A stretch of DNA of 64,000 bases, taken from Ensifer adhaerens. GTDB taxonomy: Bacteria; Pseudomonadota; Alphaproteobacteria; Rhizobiales; Rhizobiaceae. The notes under the pieces are model-generated. The model saw only the letters and a list, made by a program, of their open reading frames with translations, ran no database searches and was not told where the DNA came from. A program made the translations under genes and the position numbers. Location of the stretch: positions 124,001-188,000 of the forward strand of contig NZ_LGAP01000001.1 of assembly GCF_001270265.1 (NCBI RefSeq), given 5' to 3'. Of the stretch, positions 43,167 through 53,269 are shown in pieces. Within the stretch, counting starts at the first letter, position 1; the number at the start of each line of letters is the position of its first letter.

Positions 43167-45776
43167 ATGACGTCCTCCCTCACGGAACGTGCAGCCAACG
43201 ACGATCAACAGATCGAGGCGGGGTGGAGGCTCTTCCTGCGCCGTAACCGGCGCTATCTGCAGGCACTTGCGACATTGCTGGTGATCGCCCTTTTCGGCCT
43301 GGCGATTTTCCATCTGACCTCCGAAGTGGAATATGACGACGTGGTTCAGGCGCTTGCCGATACCAGTTGGACCTCGGTCGCGGCGGCGGTCCTCTTCACC
43401 GCCTTGAGCTTCTTCGCGCTCACCTTCTACGACGTCGGCGCGCTCGATTATGTCAGGCGCAAGCTGCCTTATGCCGACGTTGCGTTGACGGCGGCCTGTG
43501 CCTATGCCGTCGGCAATACCGCCGGCTTTGGCGCCCTGAGCGGCGGCGCCATCCGCTACCGGTCCTATTCGCGCCTGGGCATCGAGCCGGAAAACATCGG
43601 CCGGATCATCGCTTTCGTCACGCTCGCCTTCGGTCTTGGGCTGCTGACGGTCACGTGTCTCAGCCTGCTCGCCGTCGGCGAATATGTGGCACCCTTGACC
43701 GGCCTCGAACCGTTCTGGCTGCGCATGATCGCGGTTGCCATTCTCGGCGTGGTGCTCGCTGTCTTCGTCAAGGCGCGTGACGGTCACGAGGTCAGCCTCG
43801 GACGCTTCACCTTGCGTCTGCCCGATTCGCGCACGTCCTCGCGCCAGTTCCTCGTAACCGCGCTGGATCTGGCGGCATCGGCAACGGTACTCTACGTTCT
43901 CCTTCCCGCAGGCACGATCGGCTGGCCTGCCTTTCTGGCGATCTATTCGCTCGCTGTCGGCATCGGCGTGCTCAGCCATGTGCCGGCCGGGCTCGGCGTC
44001 TTCGAAACGATCATCATCGCCACGCTCGGCCACAATGCCGATGTCGACACGATCCTCGGCGCGCTGGTTCTCTACCGCGTCATCTATCACGTGCTGCCGC
44101 TCTTGATCGCGATCGCAGTCGTCGTCGGTATCGAGCTTCGGCAGTTGTCTGGCCATCCCGTCGCCTCCAGTGCGCGCCGTATCGGCGGGCGCATTACGCC
44201 GCTGTTGCTGGCGACACTCGGCATCGTGCTGGCGATCATGCTGGTTCTGTCCAGCGTCACGCCGACGCCGGATGAAAATCTTGCTTTCCTCGAGGGGCTG
44301 CTGCCGCTGCCGATCGTCGAGGGCGCGCATTTTCTGGCAAGCCTGCTCGGCCTCGCTCTCGTCATCGTCTCGCGCGGCCTGGCGCAGCGTCTCGATGGTG
44401 CCTGGTGGGCGTCGGTTGCAATTGCCATTGCGGCACTGCTGCTTTCGCTGATCAAGGCGATCGCCCTGGTCGAGGCCGGTATGCTCGCCTTCTTCCTCGT
44501 CGGTCTCGTCGTCAGCCGCCGCCTGTTCGTGCGGCCGGCTTCCCTCTTCGGCCAGGCGCTGACGCTGCCATGGTTGACGGCGCTCGGCGTCATCTGCCTG
44601 GGCGGGCTCGTCGTCCTGCTGTTCGTCTATCGCGACGTCGAATACAGCCATGAACTCTGGTGGCAGTTCGAATTCTCCGCCGAGGCGCCCCGCGGCCTAC
44701 GTGCGCTTCTGGGCGTCACGATCGGCGCCAGCGCTCTTGCCATCTGGAGCCTGATGCGCCCGGCGGCGTCGGGCGCAGAGCCGGCAACCGACGATGCGAT
44801 GGAACGGGCATTGGCAATCGTCGAGGCGCAGGACATGTCCGACGCCAATCTGGTGCGCATGGGCGACAAGAGCCTGCTGTTCTCCGCCGATGGCCGCGCC
44901 TTCATCATGTATGGCCAGCGCGCCCGCTCATGGATCGCGCTGTTCGATCCGGTAGGGCCGGTCGATGCTTGGCCGGAACTGATCTGGCAGTTCATCGAGA
45001 AGGCCCGCGCCAGCGGCTGCCGGGCCGTGTTCTACCAGGTTTCGCCGCTTGGGCTCGCCTATTATGCCGATGCGGGGCTGCGTGCTTTCAGGCTCGGCGA
45101 GCTCGCCCATGTCGATCTCACGCGTTTCGAGATGAAGGGCGGCAAATGGGCCAATCTGCGCCAGCAGGTCAGTCGCGCCCAACGGGACGGGCTGGCGTTC
45201 AAGATGGTGGCGCCAGTCGACGTTCCGGCGATCATGGGCGAGCTGACGGCGATTTCCGATGCATGGCTTGCCCATCACAACGCCAAGGAAAAGGGTTTCT
45301 CCCTCGGCGCCTTCGACCCCGACTATCTGGCCGAGCAGCCGGTGGCGGTCCTGACCTACGAAGGGCGGATCGTTGCCTTTGCCAATATTCTGGTGACGGC
45401 GACCAGACAGGAAGGCACTGTCGACCTGATGCGTTTCTCGCCGGACGCCCCAAAGGGAGCGATGGATTTTCTCTTCGCCCAGGTGATGGAATATCTGAAG
45501 GCTGAGGGATACCGTACCTTCAATCTTGGCATGGCGCCGCTGTCGGGCATGTCCTCGCGCCAGATCGCACCGGTCTGGGACCGGGCAGGACGAACCTTCT
45601 TCGAACACGGCGAACGCTTCTACAACTTCAAGGGCCTTCGTGCCTTCAAGTCGAAGTTCCACCCGCATTGGCAGCCGCGCTATCTCGTGGCGAGCGGCGG
45701 CATCAATCCGATCCTTGCCTTGATGGATGCGACATTCCTCATCGGCGGCGGCCTCAAGGGAGTGATGAAGAAATGA
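43167..45776 (+). CDS. mprF: Bifunctional lysylphosphatidylglycerol flippase/synthetase MprF (LpiA)
   Basis: MprF moves lysine from lysyl-tRNA to phosphatidylglycerol and flips the product, lowering surface negative charge and raising resistance to acid and cationic peptides. The 869-residue protein has an N-terminal flippase region (about residues 30-530, some 13-14 TM segments, with GNTAGFGALSGGAIRYRSYS near 115) and a cytoplasmic C-terminal synthase (about 535-869: RMGDKSLLFSADGRAFIMYG, SRAQRDGLAFKM, YRTFNLGMAPLSGM). In rhizobia it is called LpiA (low-pH inducible). Its stop overlaps the acvB start by 4 bp. Confidence 0.96.
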   Translation: MTSSLTERAANDDQQIEAGWRLFLRRNRRYLQALATLLVIALFGLAIFHLTSEVEYDDVVQALADTSWTSVAAAVLFTALSFFALTFYDVGALDYVRRKLPYADVALTAACAYAVGNTAGFGALSGGAIRYRSYSRLGIEPENIGRIIAFVTLAFGLGLLTVTCLSLLAVGEYVAPLTGLEPFWLRMIAVAILGVVLAVFVKARDGHEVSLGRFTLRLPDSRTSSRQFLVTALDLAASATVLYVLLPAGTIGWPAFLAIYSLAVGIGVLSHVPAGLGVFETIIIATLGHNADVDTILGALVLYRVIYHVLPLLIAIAVVVGIELRQLSGHPVASSARRIGGRITPLLLATLGIVLAIMLVLSSVTPTPDENLAFLEGLLPLPIVEGAHFLASLLGLALVIVSRGLAQRLDGAWWASVAIAIAALLLSLIKAIALVEAGMLAFFLVGLVVSRRLFVRPASLFGQALTLPWLTALGVICLGGLVVLLFVYRDVEYSHELWWQFEFSAEAPRGLRALLGVTIGASALAIWSLMRPAASGAEPATDDAMERALAIVEAQDMSDANLVRMGDKSLLFSADGRAFIMYGQRARSWIALFDPVGPVDAWPELIWQFIEKARASGCRAVFYQVSPLGLAYYADAGLRAFRLGELAHVDLTRFEMKGGKWANLRQQVSRAQRDGLAFKMVAPVDVPAIMGELTAISDAWLAHHNAKEKGFSLGAFDPDYLAEQPVAVLTYEGRIVAFANILVTATRQEGTVDLMRFSPDAPKGAMDFLFAQVMEYLKAEGYRTFNLGMAPLSGMSSRQIAPVWDRAGRTFFEHGERFYNFKGLRAFKSKFHPHWQPRYLVASGGINPILALMDATFLIGGGLKGVMKK

Positions 45777-47158
45777 TGCGGATCTTAAACATCTGGAAGC
45801 CCGTGGCGGGAGCCGTCCTTCTGGCGACGGCGGCGCTTGCGCCGGCTTTGGCGCAGGAGAAGCCAGCAACCTACGACACGGGCATGATCCCGGCGCCGCA
45901 TATCCTCATCCCGAGGGACACGGCATCCGCCCTTGTTGTCCTTTTGTCCGGTGCGGATGGCTGGAGCGACAAGGAGGACGCGGTCGCCCGCACGCTCGTC
46001 GACGACAAGGCGGTCGTCATCGGCATCGATCTCAAGGCCTATCTGGCCGCTCTTGCCAAGGACGACGGCGACTGCATCTACACGGTCTCGGATATCGAGG
46101 CGCTGAGCCAGCAGGTTCAGCGCGCCCTCAAGAGCGATGCCTATCTCCCGCCAATTGTCGCCGGTGTTGGGGCGGGCGGGGCAATGGCGCGGGCGTTTGC
46201 GGCTCAGCCCCCCGCCGCAACCATCGGCCAGACGCTCGCGGTCGACCCGGAAGAAGGCATTGCACTGATGAAGCAGCTCTGCACGCCGGCGGACAAAACC
46301 CGGAAGGGCGACCGCATGGTCTACGGCCTGACGGACGGCGCCCTGCCGGATCCGATCTCCGTCGTCTTTACGCCGACGGCATCCGACGAGGGCAGAAACC
46401 ATGTGGCCGCGCTCACCGAAAAACACCCTGATATCACGCAGGAAGAGAGCGACGACGAAGCCTACGCGGCGCTGACCGGCCATCTGACGGATCTGATCGA
46501 CAGCGAGGCCGCGGCCGACAATCCGTTCGGCTTGCCCCTGACCGTGCTCGACGCCAAGCCGACGCGCGACACCATGGCGGTGATCTATTCGGGTGATGGC
46601 GGCTGGCGCGATATCGACAAGCAGGTCGGCGATGTCTTGCAGCAACAGGGGGTTCCTGTCGTCGGCATCGATTCTCTGCGCTATTTCTGGTCCGAGCGCG
46701 ATCCGCAGGCGACGGCCGATGATCTCGCCAAGGTGATGGACTACTATCGCAAGCGCTGGAACGTGCGCAATGTTCTGCTGATCGGCTATTCCTTCGGCGC
46801 CGACATCCTGCCGCGCACCTTCAATTTGCTTCCGCCCGGTGAACGCGCTCGCGTGCGGCAGGTCACGCTGATGGCGCTGTCGCATCAGGTCGACTACAAG
46901 ATTTCGGTGCTTGGCTGGCTCGGCGCGGCGGGGCAGGGCGATGGCGGCGACCCGCTCGACGACATCAAGCGCATCGATCCAGCTCTGGTGCAATGCATCC
47001 ACGGCACGGAGGAAGAAGACGACGCCTGCCCTGACCTGAAGGGGACCGGTGTCGATGTCGTCGCGATCGAAGGCGGGCACCATTTCGACGAGGACTATCC
47101 GGCGCTGACCCGGCGCGTGCTCGACGCACTCGACCGGCGGCTGGCTTCGGCTAAGTAA
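45773..47158 (+). CDS. acvB: AcvB/VirJ family periplasmic protein, probable lysyl-PG hydrolase
   Basis: The 461-residue protein has a signal peptide (KPVAGAVLLATAALAPALAQ) and two alpha/beta-hydrolase-like halves. The C-terminal half (from about 265, VirJ-like) has the nucleophile elbow GYSFG with Ser340 and a likely catalytic His in EGGHHFDED. The N-terminal half repeats the fold start (ALVVLLSGADGW versus MAVIYSGDGGW), but its elbow is GVGAG without Ser. In Agrobacterium, AcvB removes the lysyl group from lysyl-PG; with mprF it would set the level of this lipid. ATGA overlap with mprF makes them one operon (lpiA-atvA in Rhizobium). Confidence 0.93.
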   Translation: MMRILNIWKPVAGAVLLATAALAPALAQEKPATYDTGMIPAPHILIPRDTASALVVLLSGADGWSDKEDAVARTLVDDKAVVIGIDLKAYLAALAKDDGDCIYTVSDIEALSQQVQRALKSDAYLPPIVAGVGAGGAMARAFAAQPPAATIGQTLAVDPEEGIALMKQLCTPADKTRKGDRMVYGLTDGALPDPISVVFTPTASDEGRNHVAALTEKHPDITQEESDDEAYAALTGHLTDLIDSEAAADNPFGLPLTVLDAKPTRDTMAVIYSGDGGWRDIDKQVGDVLQQQGVPVVGIDSLRYFWSERDPQATADDLAKVMDYYRKRWNVRNVLLIGYSFGADILPRTFNLLPPGERARVRQVTLMALSHQVDYKISVLGWLGAAGQGDGGDPLDDIKRIDPALVQCIHGTEEEDDACPDLKGTGVDVVAIEGGHHFDEDYPALTRRVLDALDRRLASAK

Positions 47159-47165
47159 TCTGGTC

Positions 47166-47840
47166 TTAGGCCGCCGGCGAGATCAGGGTCGACGATGCGG
47201 GCGCGGGGCCGATATCTTGCGTGACGACCCGCCCGCCTTCCATCCGGACCTTGCCTTCCGCCAGCAGCCGGAGCGCCATAGGATAGGTCCGGTGCTCGAC
47301 CGTCAGCACACGGGCGGCAAGTGTGTCGGCCGTGTCGCCGTCGACAACCGGTACGACCGCCTGCGCGACGATCGGCCCGTCGTCCATGCCCTCGGTGACG
47401 AAATGCACGGTGCATCCCGCCACTTTCACGCCGGCGTCGATGGCGCGCTGATGGGTGTGGAGGCCGGGAAAGAGCGGCAGAAGCGACGGGTGAATGTTGA
47501 TGATCCGACCTTCATGGCGCTGGATGAAGGTCGCCGACAGCAGCCGCATGTAGCCGGCAAGGCAGATGATATCAGGAGACAGTCGCTCGAGTTCGGCAAG
47601 GATCGCCGCCTCGTGCGCGTCCTTGCTGGCGAAATCCTTGCGCAGGAACGCATAGGTCGGGATGCCGAGCGCCGCAGCCTTGGCAAGCCCCCCGGCATCG
47701 GCCTTGTCGGCGATTACTGCGACGATCTCGGCCGGAAAACCAGGCTCGGCCGCGGCCTTGGCCAGCGAGAGCATGTTGGAGCCGCCGCCCGAGATGAAGA
47801 CGACGACTTTTTTCCTGCCTGCCGTCACGTCGTTCATCAT
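47166..47840 (-). CDS. purN: Phosphoribosylglycinamide formyltransferase PurN
   Basis: PurN transfers formyl from 10-formyl-tetrahydrofolate to GAR in purine synthesis. The 224-residue protein has [20 protein letters not shown] at the N terminus and the catalytic Asn/His/Asp: [13 protein letters not shown] (Asn and His) and [12 protein letters not shown] (Asp). Its ATG overlaps the purM stop by four bases, as in many bacteria. Confidence 0.97.
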   Translation of the reverse strand: MMNDVTAGRKKVVVFISGGGSNMLSLAKAAAEPGFPAEIVAVIADKADAGGLAKAAALGIPTYAFLRKDFASKDAHEAAILAELERLSPDIICLAGYMRLLSATFIQRHEGRIINIHPSLLPLFPGLHTHQRAIDAGVKVAGCTVHFVTEGMDDGPIVAQAVVPVVDGDTADTLAARVLTVEHRTYPMALRLLAEGKVRMEGGRVVTQDIGPAPASSTLISPAA

Positions 47841-48907
47841 AGGGCGAGGCTGCCCTTGTAGATCGTGCCATGAGCACCCTCGGCACGGGCGACCATGCGG
47901 CCGAGCGTGAAGACGGTTTCGCCCTCGGCCTCGAGCACGGATGCAACTTCCTGCGCCTTTTCCGCCGGCACGACGGCGATCATGCCGACGCCACAGTTGA
48001 AGGTGCGCAGCATTTCATTGGCCGCGACGCCACCGGTCTGGGCAAGCCAGGAGAAGACCTTCGGCGCCTTGATGGCGTCAAGATCGATCTCGGCTGCAAG
48101 ATGCTTCGGCAGAACGCGCGGAATGTTCTCGGGGAAGCCGCCGCCGGTGATATGCGCCAGCGCCTTGATCGAGCCGGTTTCGCGGATCGCCTTCAGGAGC
48201 GGCTTCACATAGATGCGGGTCGGCGTCATCAGCAGGTCCGCCAGCGTGCCTTCGCCAAAGGGGGCCGGGGCATCCCAGGCGAGACCCGACAGCGCGACGA
48301 TCTTGCGCACGAGAGAATAGCCGTTGGAGTGCACGCCCGACGAGGCAAGGCCGAGGATGACGTCGCCTTCGCCGATGTCGCCGGCCGGAAGCAGTTGGCC
48401 GCGTTCGGCCGCGCCGACGGCGAAGCCGGCAAGGTCGTAGTCGCCGCCGGAATACATGCCAGGCATTTCCGCGGTTTCGCCGCCGATCAGCGCGCAGCCG
48501 GATTGACGGCAACCGTCGGCAATACCCGCAACGATGGCCGCACCCTGATCAGGATCGAGCTTGCCGGTGGCGAAATAGTCGAGGAAGAATAGCGGTTCGG
48601 CACCCTGGACAACCAGGTCGTTGACGCACATCGCAACGAGGTCGATACCAACAGTGTCGTGCTTGTTGGCGTCGATGGCGATCTTGAGCTTGGTGCCGAC
48701 ACCGTCATTGGCGGCGACGAGCACCGGGTCGGTGAAGCCGGCGGCCTTCAGGTCGAACAGGCCGCCGAAGCCGCCGATCTCGCCGTCGGCGCCCGGGCGC
48801 CGGGTCGAGCGCACGTGAGGCTTGATTTTCTCCACCATCAGATTGCCGGCATCGATATCCACGCCTGCGTCACTATAGGTGAGGCCGTTCTTTCCCGACT
48901 GGCTCAT
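47837..48907 (-). CDS. purM: Phosphoribosylformylglycinamidine cyclo-ligase PurM
   Basis: PurM closes the imidazole ring to give AIR with ATP. The 356-residue protein starts [20 protein letters not shown], and has [46 protein letters not shown] and [15 protein letters not shown], all family hallmarks. The frame runs open to 49057, but ATG 48907, preceded by GGAGAACC, gives the family start. It overlaps purN by 4 bp. It is divergent from the perM-like gene; the 260-bp gap must hold both promoters. Confidence 0.97.
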   Translation of the reverse strand: MSQSGKNGLTYSDAGVDIDAGNLMVEKIKPHVRSTRRPGADGEIGGFGGLFDLKAAGFTDPVLVAANDGVGTKLKIAIDANKHDTVGIDLVAMCVNDLVVQGAEPLFFLDYFATGKLDPDQGAAIVAGIADGCRQSGCALIGGETAEMPGMYSGGDYDLAGFAVGAAERGQLLPAGDIGEGDVILGLASSGVHSNGYSLVRKIVALSGLAWDAPAPFGEGTLADLLMTPTRIYVKPLLKAIRETGSIKALAHITGGGFPENIPRVLPKHLAAEIDLDAIKAPKVFSWLAQTGGVAANEMLRTFNCGVGMIAVVPAEKAQEVASVLEAEGETVFTLGRMVARAEGAHGTIYKGSLAL

Positions 48908-49167
48908 GCTGGTTCTCCAAGGCTGGTCGCGCGACAGGTATTTTGCGGATGCGAATTGCACGGCGGGCAAGGGAGTGCAAGCCGACAGCCTGCCTTCTCG
49001 GCCATTTTTCACCATTTTGCCCATATCCCACGGGCAAGAAACGGATCGAGCGTCCAATTTACCGGGCCGGGAAGCGCGCAGACTTGACCGGTGCGCGGCG
49101 AGCCCCCTATCTCCTCAAACAGATTATGATGCGGCAAAGGCATGCTTGGCGTGTTACGGGGAACACC

Positions 49168-50289
49168 ATGGACATAAAAGTCAGCGGTTCGGGACTTCAG
49201 CGCCAGGTTATTTTCTGGCTGCTGGTGCTTGCGGCCTTTATCGCCTTTCTGATGGTTTTCAGCTCGATCCTGCTTCCTTTCCTGGCGGGCATGGCGCTTG
49301 CGTACTTCCTCGACCCGGTCGCCGACCGCCTCGAGCGGCTCGGCCTCAGCCGGCTGATGGCGACGGTGGTGATCCTCATCGGCTTCGTGGTGATCTTTGC
49401 CCTGTCGCTGATGATCATCATCCCGGTGATCTTTACCCAGGCCGCCGACTTCATTCAGAAGATGCCCGGCTATATCGCCAAGCTGCAGGCGCTGTTGACC
49501 GACAGCCAGTCGACACTGTTACCGGATTGGCTCGCCGATCAGATGACGGCGATTAAGCAGAATTCGGCCAAGCTGCTGGAGCAGGGCGCCAGCTTCCTCG
49601 GCACGCTGTTCCAGCAGCTCTGGAACTCCGGCATGGCGTTGCTCGACATTCTGTCGTTGTTCATCATCACGCCGGTCGTCGCCTTCTACCTGCTGCTCGA
49701 CTGGGACCGGATGGTCGACAGGGTCGATAGCTGGGTTCCGCGCGATTATGTCGGTGTCGTCCGCCAGATCGCCCGCGACATGAACACGACGATCGCCGGC
49801 TTCGTTCGCGGCCAGGGCTCCCTCTGCCTCATTCTCGGCCTTTACTATGGCATCGGCCTGTCGCTCGTCGGTCTGAATTTCGGCCTGCTGATCGGCCTCT
49901 TTGCCGGCATGATCAGCTTCATCCCCTATGTCGGGTCGATGGTCGGTCTGGTCCTGGCTGTCGGTGTCGCACTTGTGCAGTTCTGGCCCGACTATCTCTG
50001 GATCGGGCTTGTCGCCGCCATCTTCTTCAGCGGCCAGTTCCTCGAAGGCAACATCCTGCAGCCCAAGCTTGTGGGCAAGAGTGTCGGCCTGCACCCGGTC
50101 TGGCTCATGTTCGCGCTGCTTGCCTTCGGCGCCCTCTTCGGTTTCGTCGGGCTTCTGGTTGCCGTTCCGGCGGCTGCTGCCATCGGCGTGCTTGTTCGCT
50201 TCGGCATCCAGCGATACCTTGATAGCGATCTCTACCATGGACATGGAAAGGTCGCGGCGAAGAAGGCAAAGGGCGATCAGCCCGGCTGA
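49168..50289 (+). CDS. AI-2E/PerM family membrane permease
   Basis: The 373-residue protein has about eight TM segments in the AI-2E exporter (PerM/TqsA) layout: VIFWLLVLAAFIAFLMVF, LPFLAGMALAYFLDPVADRL, a soluble middle with amphipathic helices, GFVRGQGSLCLILGLYYGIG and the C-terminal NILQPKLVGKSVGLHPVWLM. Substrates of most family members are unknown; some act as Na+/H+ antiporters, others export AI-2. ATG 49168 follows ACGGGGA; upstream starts add a basic tail unlike the family. It is 27 bp before hdaA, as in other rhizobia. Confidence 0.88.
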   Translation: MDIKVSGSGLQRQVIFWLLVLAAFIAFLMVFSSILLPFLAGMALAYFLDPVADRLERLGLSRLMATVVILIGFVVIFALSLMIIIPVIFTQAADFIQKMPGYIAKLQALLTDSQSTLLPDWLADQMTAIKQNSAKLLEQGASFLGTLFQQLWNSGMALLDILSLFIITPVVAFYLLLDWDRMVDRVDSWVPRDYVGVVRQIARDMNTTIAGFVRGQGSLCLILGLYYGIGLSLVGLNFGLLIGLFAGMISFIPYVGSMVGLVLAVGVALVQFWPDYLWIGLVAAIFFSGQFLEGNILQPKLVGKSVGLHPVWLMFALLAFGALFGFVGLLVAVPAAAAIGVLVRFGIQRYLDSDLYHGHGKVAAKKAKGDQPG

Positions 50290-50316
50290 TAGTCCCATCC
50301 TTGTCCCGAGTACAGC

Positions 50317-51006
50317 ATGACAAAACGTCCCTTCGAACAACTGCCTCTGGCATTCGACCACGACCCGGCGACGGGTCGTGAGGATCTGCTCGTTTCCGAT
50401 CGGCTGAGCGCGGCGATCGCGATCGTCGATCACTGGCCCGACTGGCCGTCGCCCGTCGTCATCATCGCCGGCCCGGTCGGCTCCGGAAAGTCGCATCTCG
50501 CCAGCATCTGGAAGGAGAGGGCGGGCGCGCGGACGATCCACCCGGTTGCGGACTCGAACGCCGCACTGATCGCCGCCGAAGGCCCGGTCCTGTTCGAGGA
50601 TGCCGACCGCCAGGGGTTTGACGACACCACACTGTTTCATGTCATCAACAGCGTTCGTGAGCACGGCACCGGCCTGTTGATGACCTCGCGGCTCTGGCCG
50701 ATGTCGTGGCCGGTCGTGCTTCCGGACCTGCGCTCGCGCCTCAAGGCAGCAACCGTCGTCGAGATCGGCGAACCCGACGACGAACTGTTGACGCAGGTGC
50801 TGATCAAGCTCTTTGCCGATCGCCAGCTTTTCATCGATGAAAGGCTCGTTGGCTACATCGTCCAGCGCATGGAGCGCTCGCTTGAGGCCGCCCAGACGAT
50901 CGTCGAGCGCATCGACCGGCTGGCGCTTGCCCGTAGCGTCAAGCTGACCCGGTCGCTTGCCGCCGAAGTCCTGGAAGAGCTTGGAAATCAACGCCATTCC
51001 GATTGA
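50317..51006 (+). CDS. hdaA: DnaA-related inactivator HdaA
   Basis: HdaA, with the sliding clamp, stimulates ATP hydrolysis by DnaA and so limits re-initiation of replication. The 229-residue protein has a clamp-binding motif QLPLAF at residues 8-13, a Walker A GPVGSGKSHL near residue 49 and the DnaA-type AAA+ remainder (VLFEDADRQGFDDTTLFHVI, arginine region DLRSRLKAATVVEI, and the sensor-2 helix). It lacks the DNA-binding domain of DnaA, as expected. Encoded 65 bp before ppk, an order seen in alphaproteobacteria. Confidence 0.92.
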   Translation: MTKRPFEQLPLAFDHDPATGREDLLVSDRLSAAIAIVDHWPDWPSPVVIIAGPVGSGKSHLASIWKERAGARTIHPVADSNAALIAAEGPVLFEDADRQGFDDTTLFHVINSVREHGTGLLMTSRLWPMSWPVVLPDLRSRLKAATVVEIGEPDDELLTQVLIKLFADRQLFIDERLVGYIVQRMERSLEAAQTIVERIDRLALARSVKLTRSLAAEVLEELGNQRHSD

Positions 51007-51071
51007 CTGTCACAGTTCCGTCGTCAAACTGTTATAGTTCCTGCATGCGGCGAAATGGGGTCTGATCAGCA

Positions 51072-53258
51072 ATGGATAATGCGACGTCTGCGGTGAACGA
51101 GAACAAACAGGCGGCGGAGGAGGTGGATCTGCTCTCCAGCCCCGAGCGGTTCATCAATCGCGAATTCTCGTGGCTGCAGTTCAATCGCCGCGTGCTTGAG
51201 GAAACGCTTAACACGGCGCATCCGCTACTGGAGCGGGTCCGTTTCCTGTCGATCTCAGCCGCCAACCTTGATGAGTTTTTCATGGTGCGCGTCGCCGGCC
51301 TCGAGGGCCAGGTACGCCAGGGACTGGCCATGCGGTCGCCGGACGGCAAGACGCCGGTCGAGCAGCTCGAAGACATCCTCAAGGAAATCGACAACCTGCA
51401 GATGGAACAGCAGGCGTCGCTTGCTGTGCTGCAGCAATACCTCGCCAAAGAAGATATCCTGATCGTCCGTCCGGCATCACTGTCGGCGCAGGACAAGAGC
51501 TGGCTTGCCAACGAATTCGACCAGTTGATCTTTCCGGTGTTGACGCCGCTGTCGATCGATCCGGCGCACCCGTTCCCGTTCATCCCGAACCTCGGCTTCT
51601 CGATGGGCCTGCAGCTCGTCAGCAAGACCGGCCGCGAGCCGATGACGGCGCTCTTGCGCCTTCCGGTGGCGCTCGACCGCTTCATCCGCCTGCCCGATGT
51701 CAAGAACGTCATCCGGTACATCACGCTCGAAGACATGGTCAGCCAGTTCATAGACCGGCTGTTCCCGGGCTACGAGGTCAAGGGCTCCGGCACGTTCCGC
51801 ATCATTCGAGACAGCGATATCGAAGTCGAGGAAGAAGCCGAAGACCTGGTGCGCTTCTTCGAGACGGCGCTGAAGCGCCGCCGCCGCGGCTCGGTGATCC
51901 GCATCGAGCTCGATTCGGAAATGCCCGCGTCGTTGCGCCAGTTCGTGGTTCAGGAGCTCAGTGTTCCGGAAAACCGCGTTGCCGTTCTGCCGGGGCTGCT
52001 GGCGCTGAACACGCTGTCGGAGATCACCAAGGCGCCGCGCGACGATCTGCGTTTCGAGCCGTACAATCCGCGCTTCCCCGAGCGCGTGCGTGAACACGCC
52101 GGCGATTGTTTTGCCGCGATCCGCGAAAAGGACATGGTGGTCCACCATCCCTACGAATCCTTCGATGTCGTGGTGCAGTTCCTGCTGCAGGCAGCGCACG
52201 ATCCCGAAGTGGTCGCCATCAAGCAGACCCTCTACCGGACCTCGAACGACAGCCCGATCGTGCGCGCGCTTGTCGATGCGGCTGAAGCCGGAAAGTCCGT
52301 GACGGCGCTGGTCGAGCTGAAGGCCCGCTTCGATGAGGAAGCCAACATCCGCTGGGCGCGCGACCTGGAACGTGCCGGCGTGCAGGTGGTCTTCGGCTTC
52401 ATCGAACTCAAGACCCATGCCAAGATGTCGATGGTGGTGCGCCGCGAGGAGGGCCGGTTGCGCACCTATTGCCACCTCGGCACCGGCAACTACCACCCGG
52501 TCACGGCGAAGATCTACACCGACCTGTCGTTCTTCACCTGCAACCCGGTCATCGCCCACGACATGGCGAACATCTTCAATTTCATCACCGGCTATGGCGA
52601 GCCGGAAGCCGGCATGAAGCTGGCGGTTTCGCCGCACACGCTGCGCCCCCGCATCCTCAAGCATATTGAAGAGGAGATCGCGCACGCCAAGGCCGGCCGG
52701 CCCGCGGCGATCTGGATGAAGATGAACTCGCTCGTCGATCCGGAAATCATCGACGCGCTCTACAAGGCGAGCCGTGCCGGAGCCGAAGTCGACCTCGTGG
52801 TGCGCGGCATCTGCTGCTTGAGGCCGCAGGTGCCGGGCCTTTCCGACAATATCCGTGTCAAGTCCATCGTCGGCAGATTCCTCGAACATTCCCGCATATT
52901 CTGCTTCGGCAACGGTCACGGCCTCCCATCGGAAAATGCGCTTGTCTATATCGGTTCGGCGGATATGATGCCGCGCAATCTGGACCGGCGGGTTGAGACG
53001 CTTGTGCCTCTTATCAACCGGACTGTGCACGAACAGGTACTTTCGCAGATCATGCTGGGCAATCTCATCGACAACCAGCAGAGCTACGAAATCCTTCCCG
53101 ACGGCACGTCTCGCCGGATGGAAGTCGGCAAGGATGCCGAGCCTTTCAACGCGCAGCATTATTTCATGACCAACCCCAGCCTCTCCGGCCGGGGTGAAGC
53201 CCTGAAGTCCAGCGCACCGAAGCTGATTGCCGGCTGGAAGAGCAGCTGGCACAAGTAA
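51072..53258 (+). CDS. ppk: Polyphosphate kinase Ppk1
   Basis: Ppk makes inorganic polyphosphate from ATP reversibly. The 728-residue protein has [19 protein letters not shown] at the N terminus, [13 protein letters not shown], the autophosphorylated His in [16 protein letters not shown] (near residue 460), [11 protein letters not shown], and the second conserved His in [11 protein letters not shown]. Length and domain order (N, H, C1, C2) are standard. It precedes ppx by 11 bp, forming the classical synthesis/degradation operon with hdaA and perM-like upstream. Confidence 0.97.
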   Translation: MDNATSAVNENKQAAEEVDLLSSPERFINREFSWLQFNRRVLEETLNTAHPLLERVRFLSISAANLDEFFMVRVAGLEGQVRQGLAMRSPDGKTPVEQLEDILKEIDNLQMEQQASLAVLQQYLAKEDILIVRPASLSAQDKSWLANEFDQLIFPVLTPLSIDPAHPFPFIPNLGFSMGLQLVSKTGREPMTALLRLPVALDRFIRLPDVKNVIRYITLEDMVSQFIDRLFPGYEVKGSGTFRIIRDSDIEVEEEAEDLVRFFETALKRRRRGSVIRIELDSEMPASLRQFVVQELSVPENRVAVLPGLLALNTLSEITKAPRDDLRFEPYNPRFPERVREHAGDCFAAIREKDMVVHHPYESFDVVVQFLLQAAHDPEVVAIKQTLYRTSNDSPIVRALVDAAEAGKSVTALVELKARFDEEANIRWARDLERAGVQVVFGFIELKTHAKMSMVVRREEGRLRTYCHLGTGNYHPVTAKIYTDLSFFTCNPVIAHDMANIFNFITGYGEPEAGMKLAVSPHTLRPRILKHIEEEIAHAKAGRPAAIWMKMNSLVDPEIIDALYKASRAGAEVDLVVRGICCLRPQVPGLSDNIRVKSIVGRFLEHSRIFCFGNGHGLPSENALVYIGSADMMPRNLDRRVETLVPLINRTVHEQVLSQIMLGNLIDNQQSYEILPDGTSRRMEVGKDAEPFNAQHYFMTNPSLSGRGEALKSSAPKLIAGWKSSWHK

Positions 53259-53269
53259 ACTGGAATTGC

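Noticed and set aside
51477-53252. A 591-codon antisense frame over ppk, and similar long ones at 40196-41722, 49519-50997, 54965-56263 and 60101-61609
   Set aside because: All mirror well-recognised genes. Long antisense frames are expected at high G+C, and their residue use (Arg, His, Asp-rich) is not protein-like.
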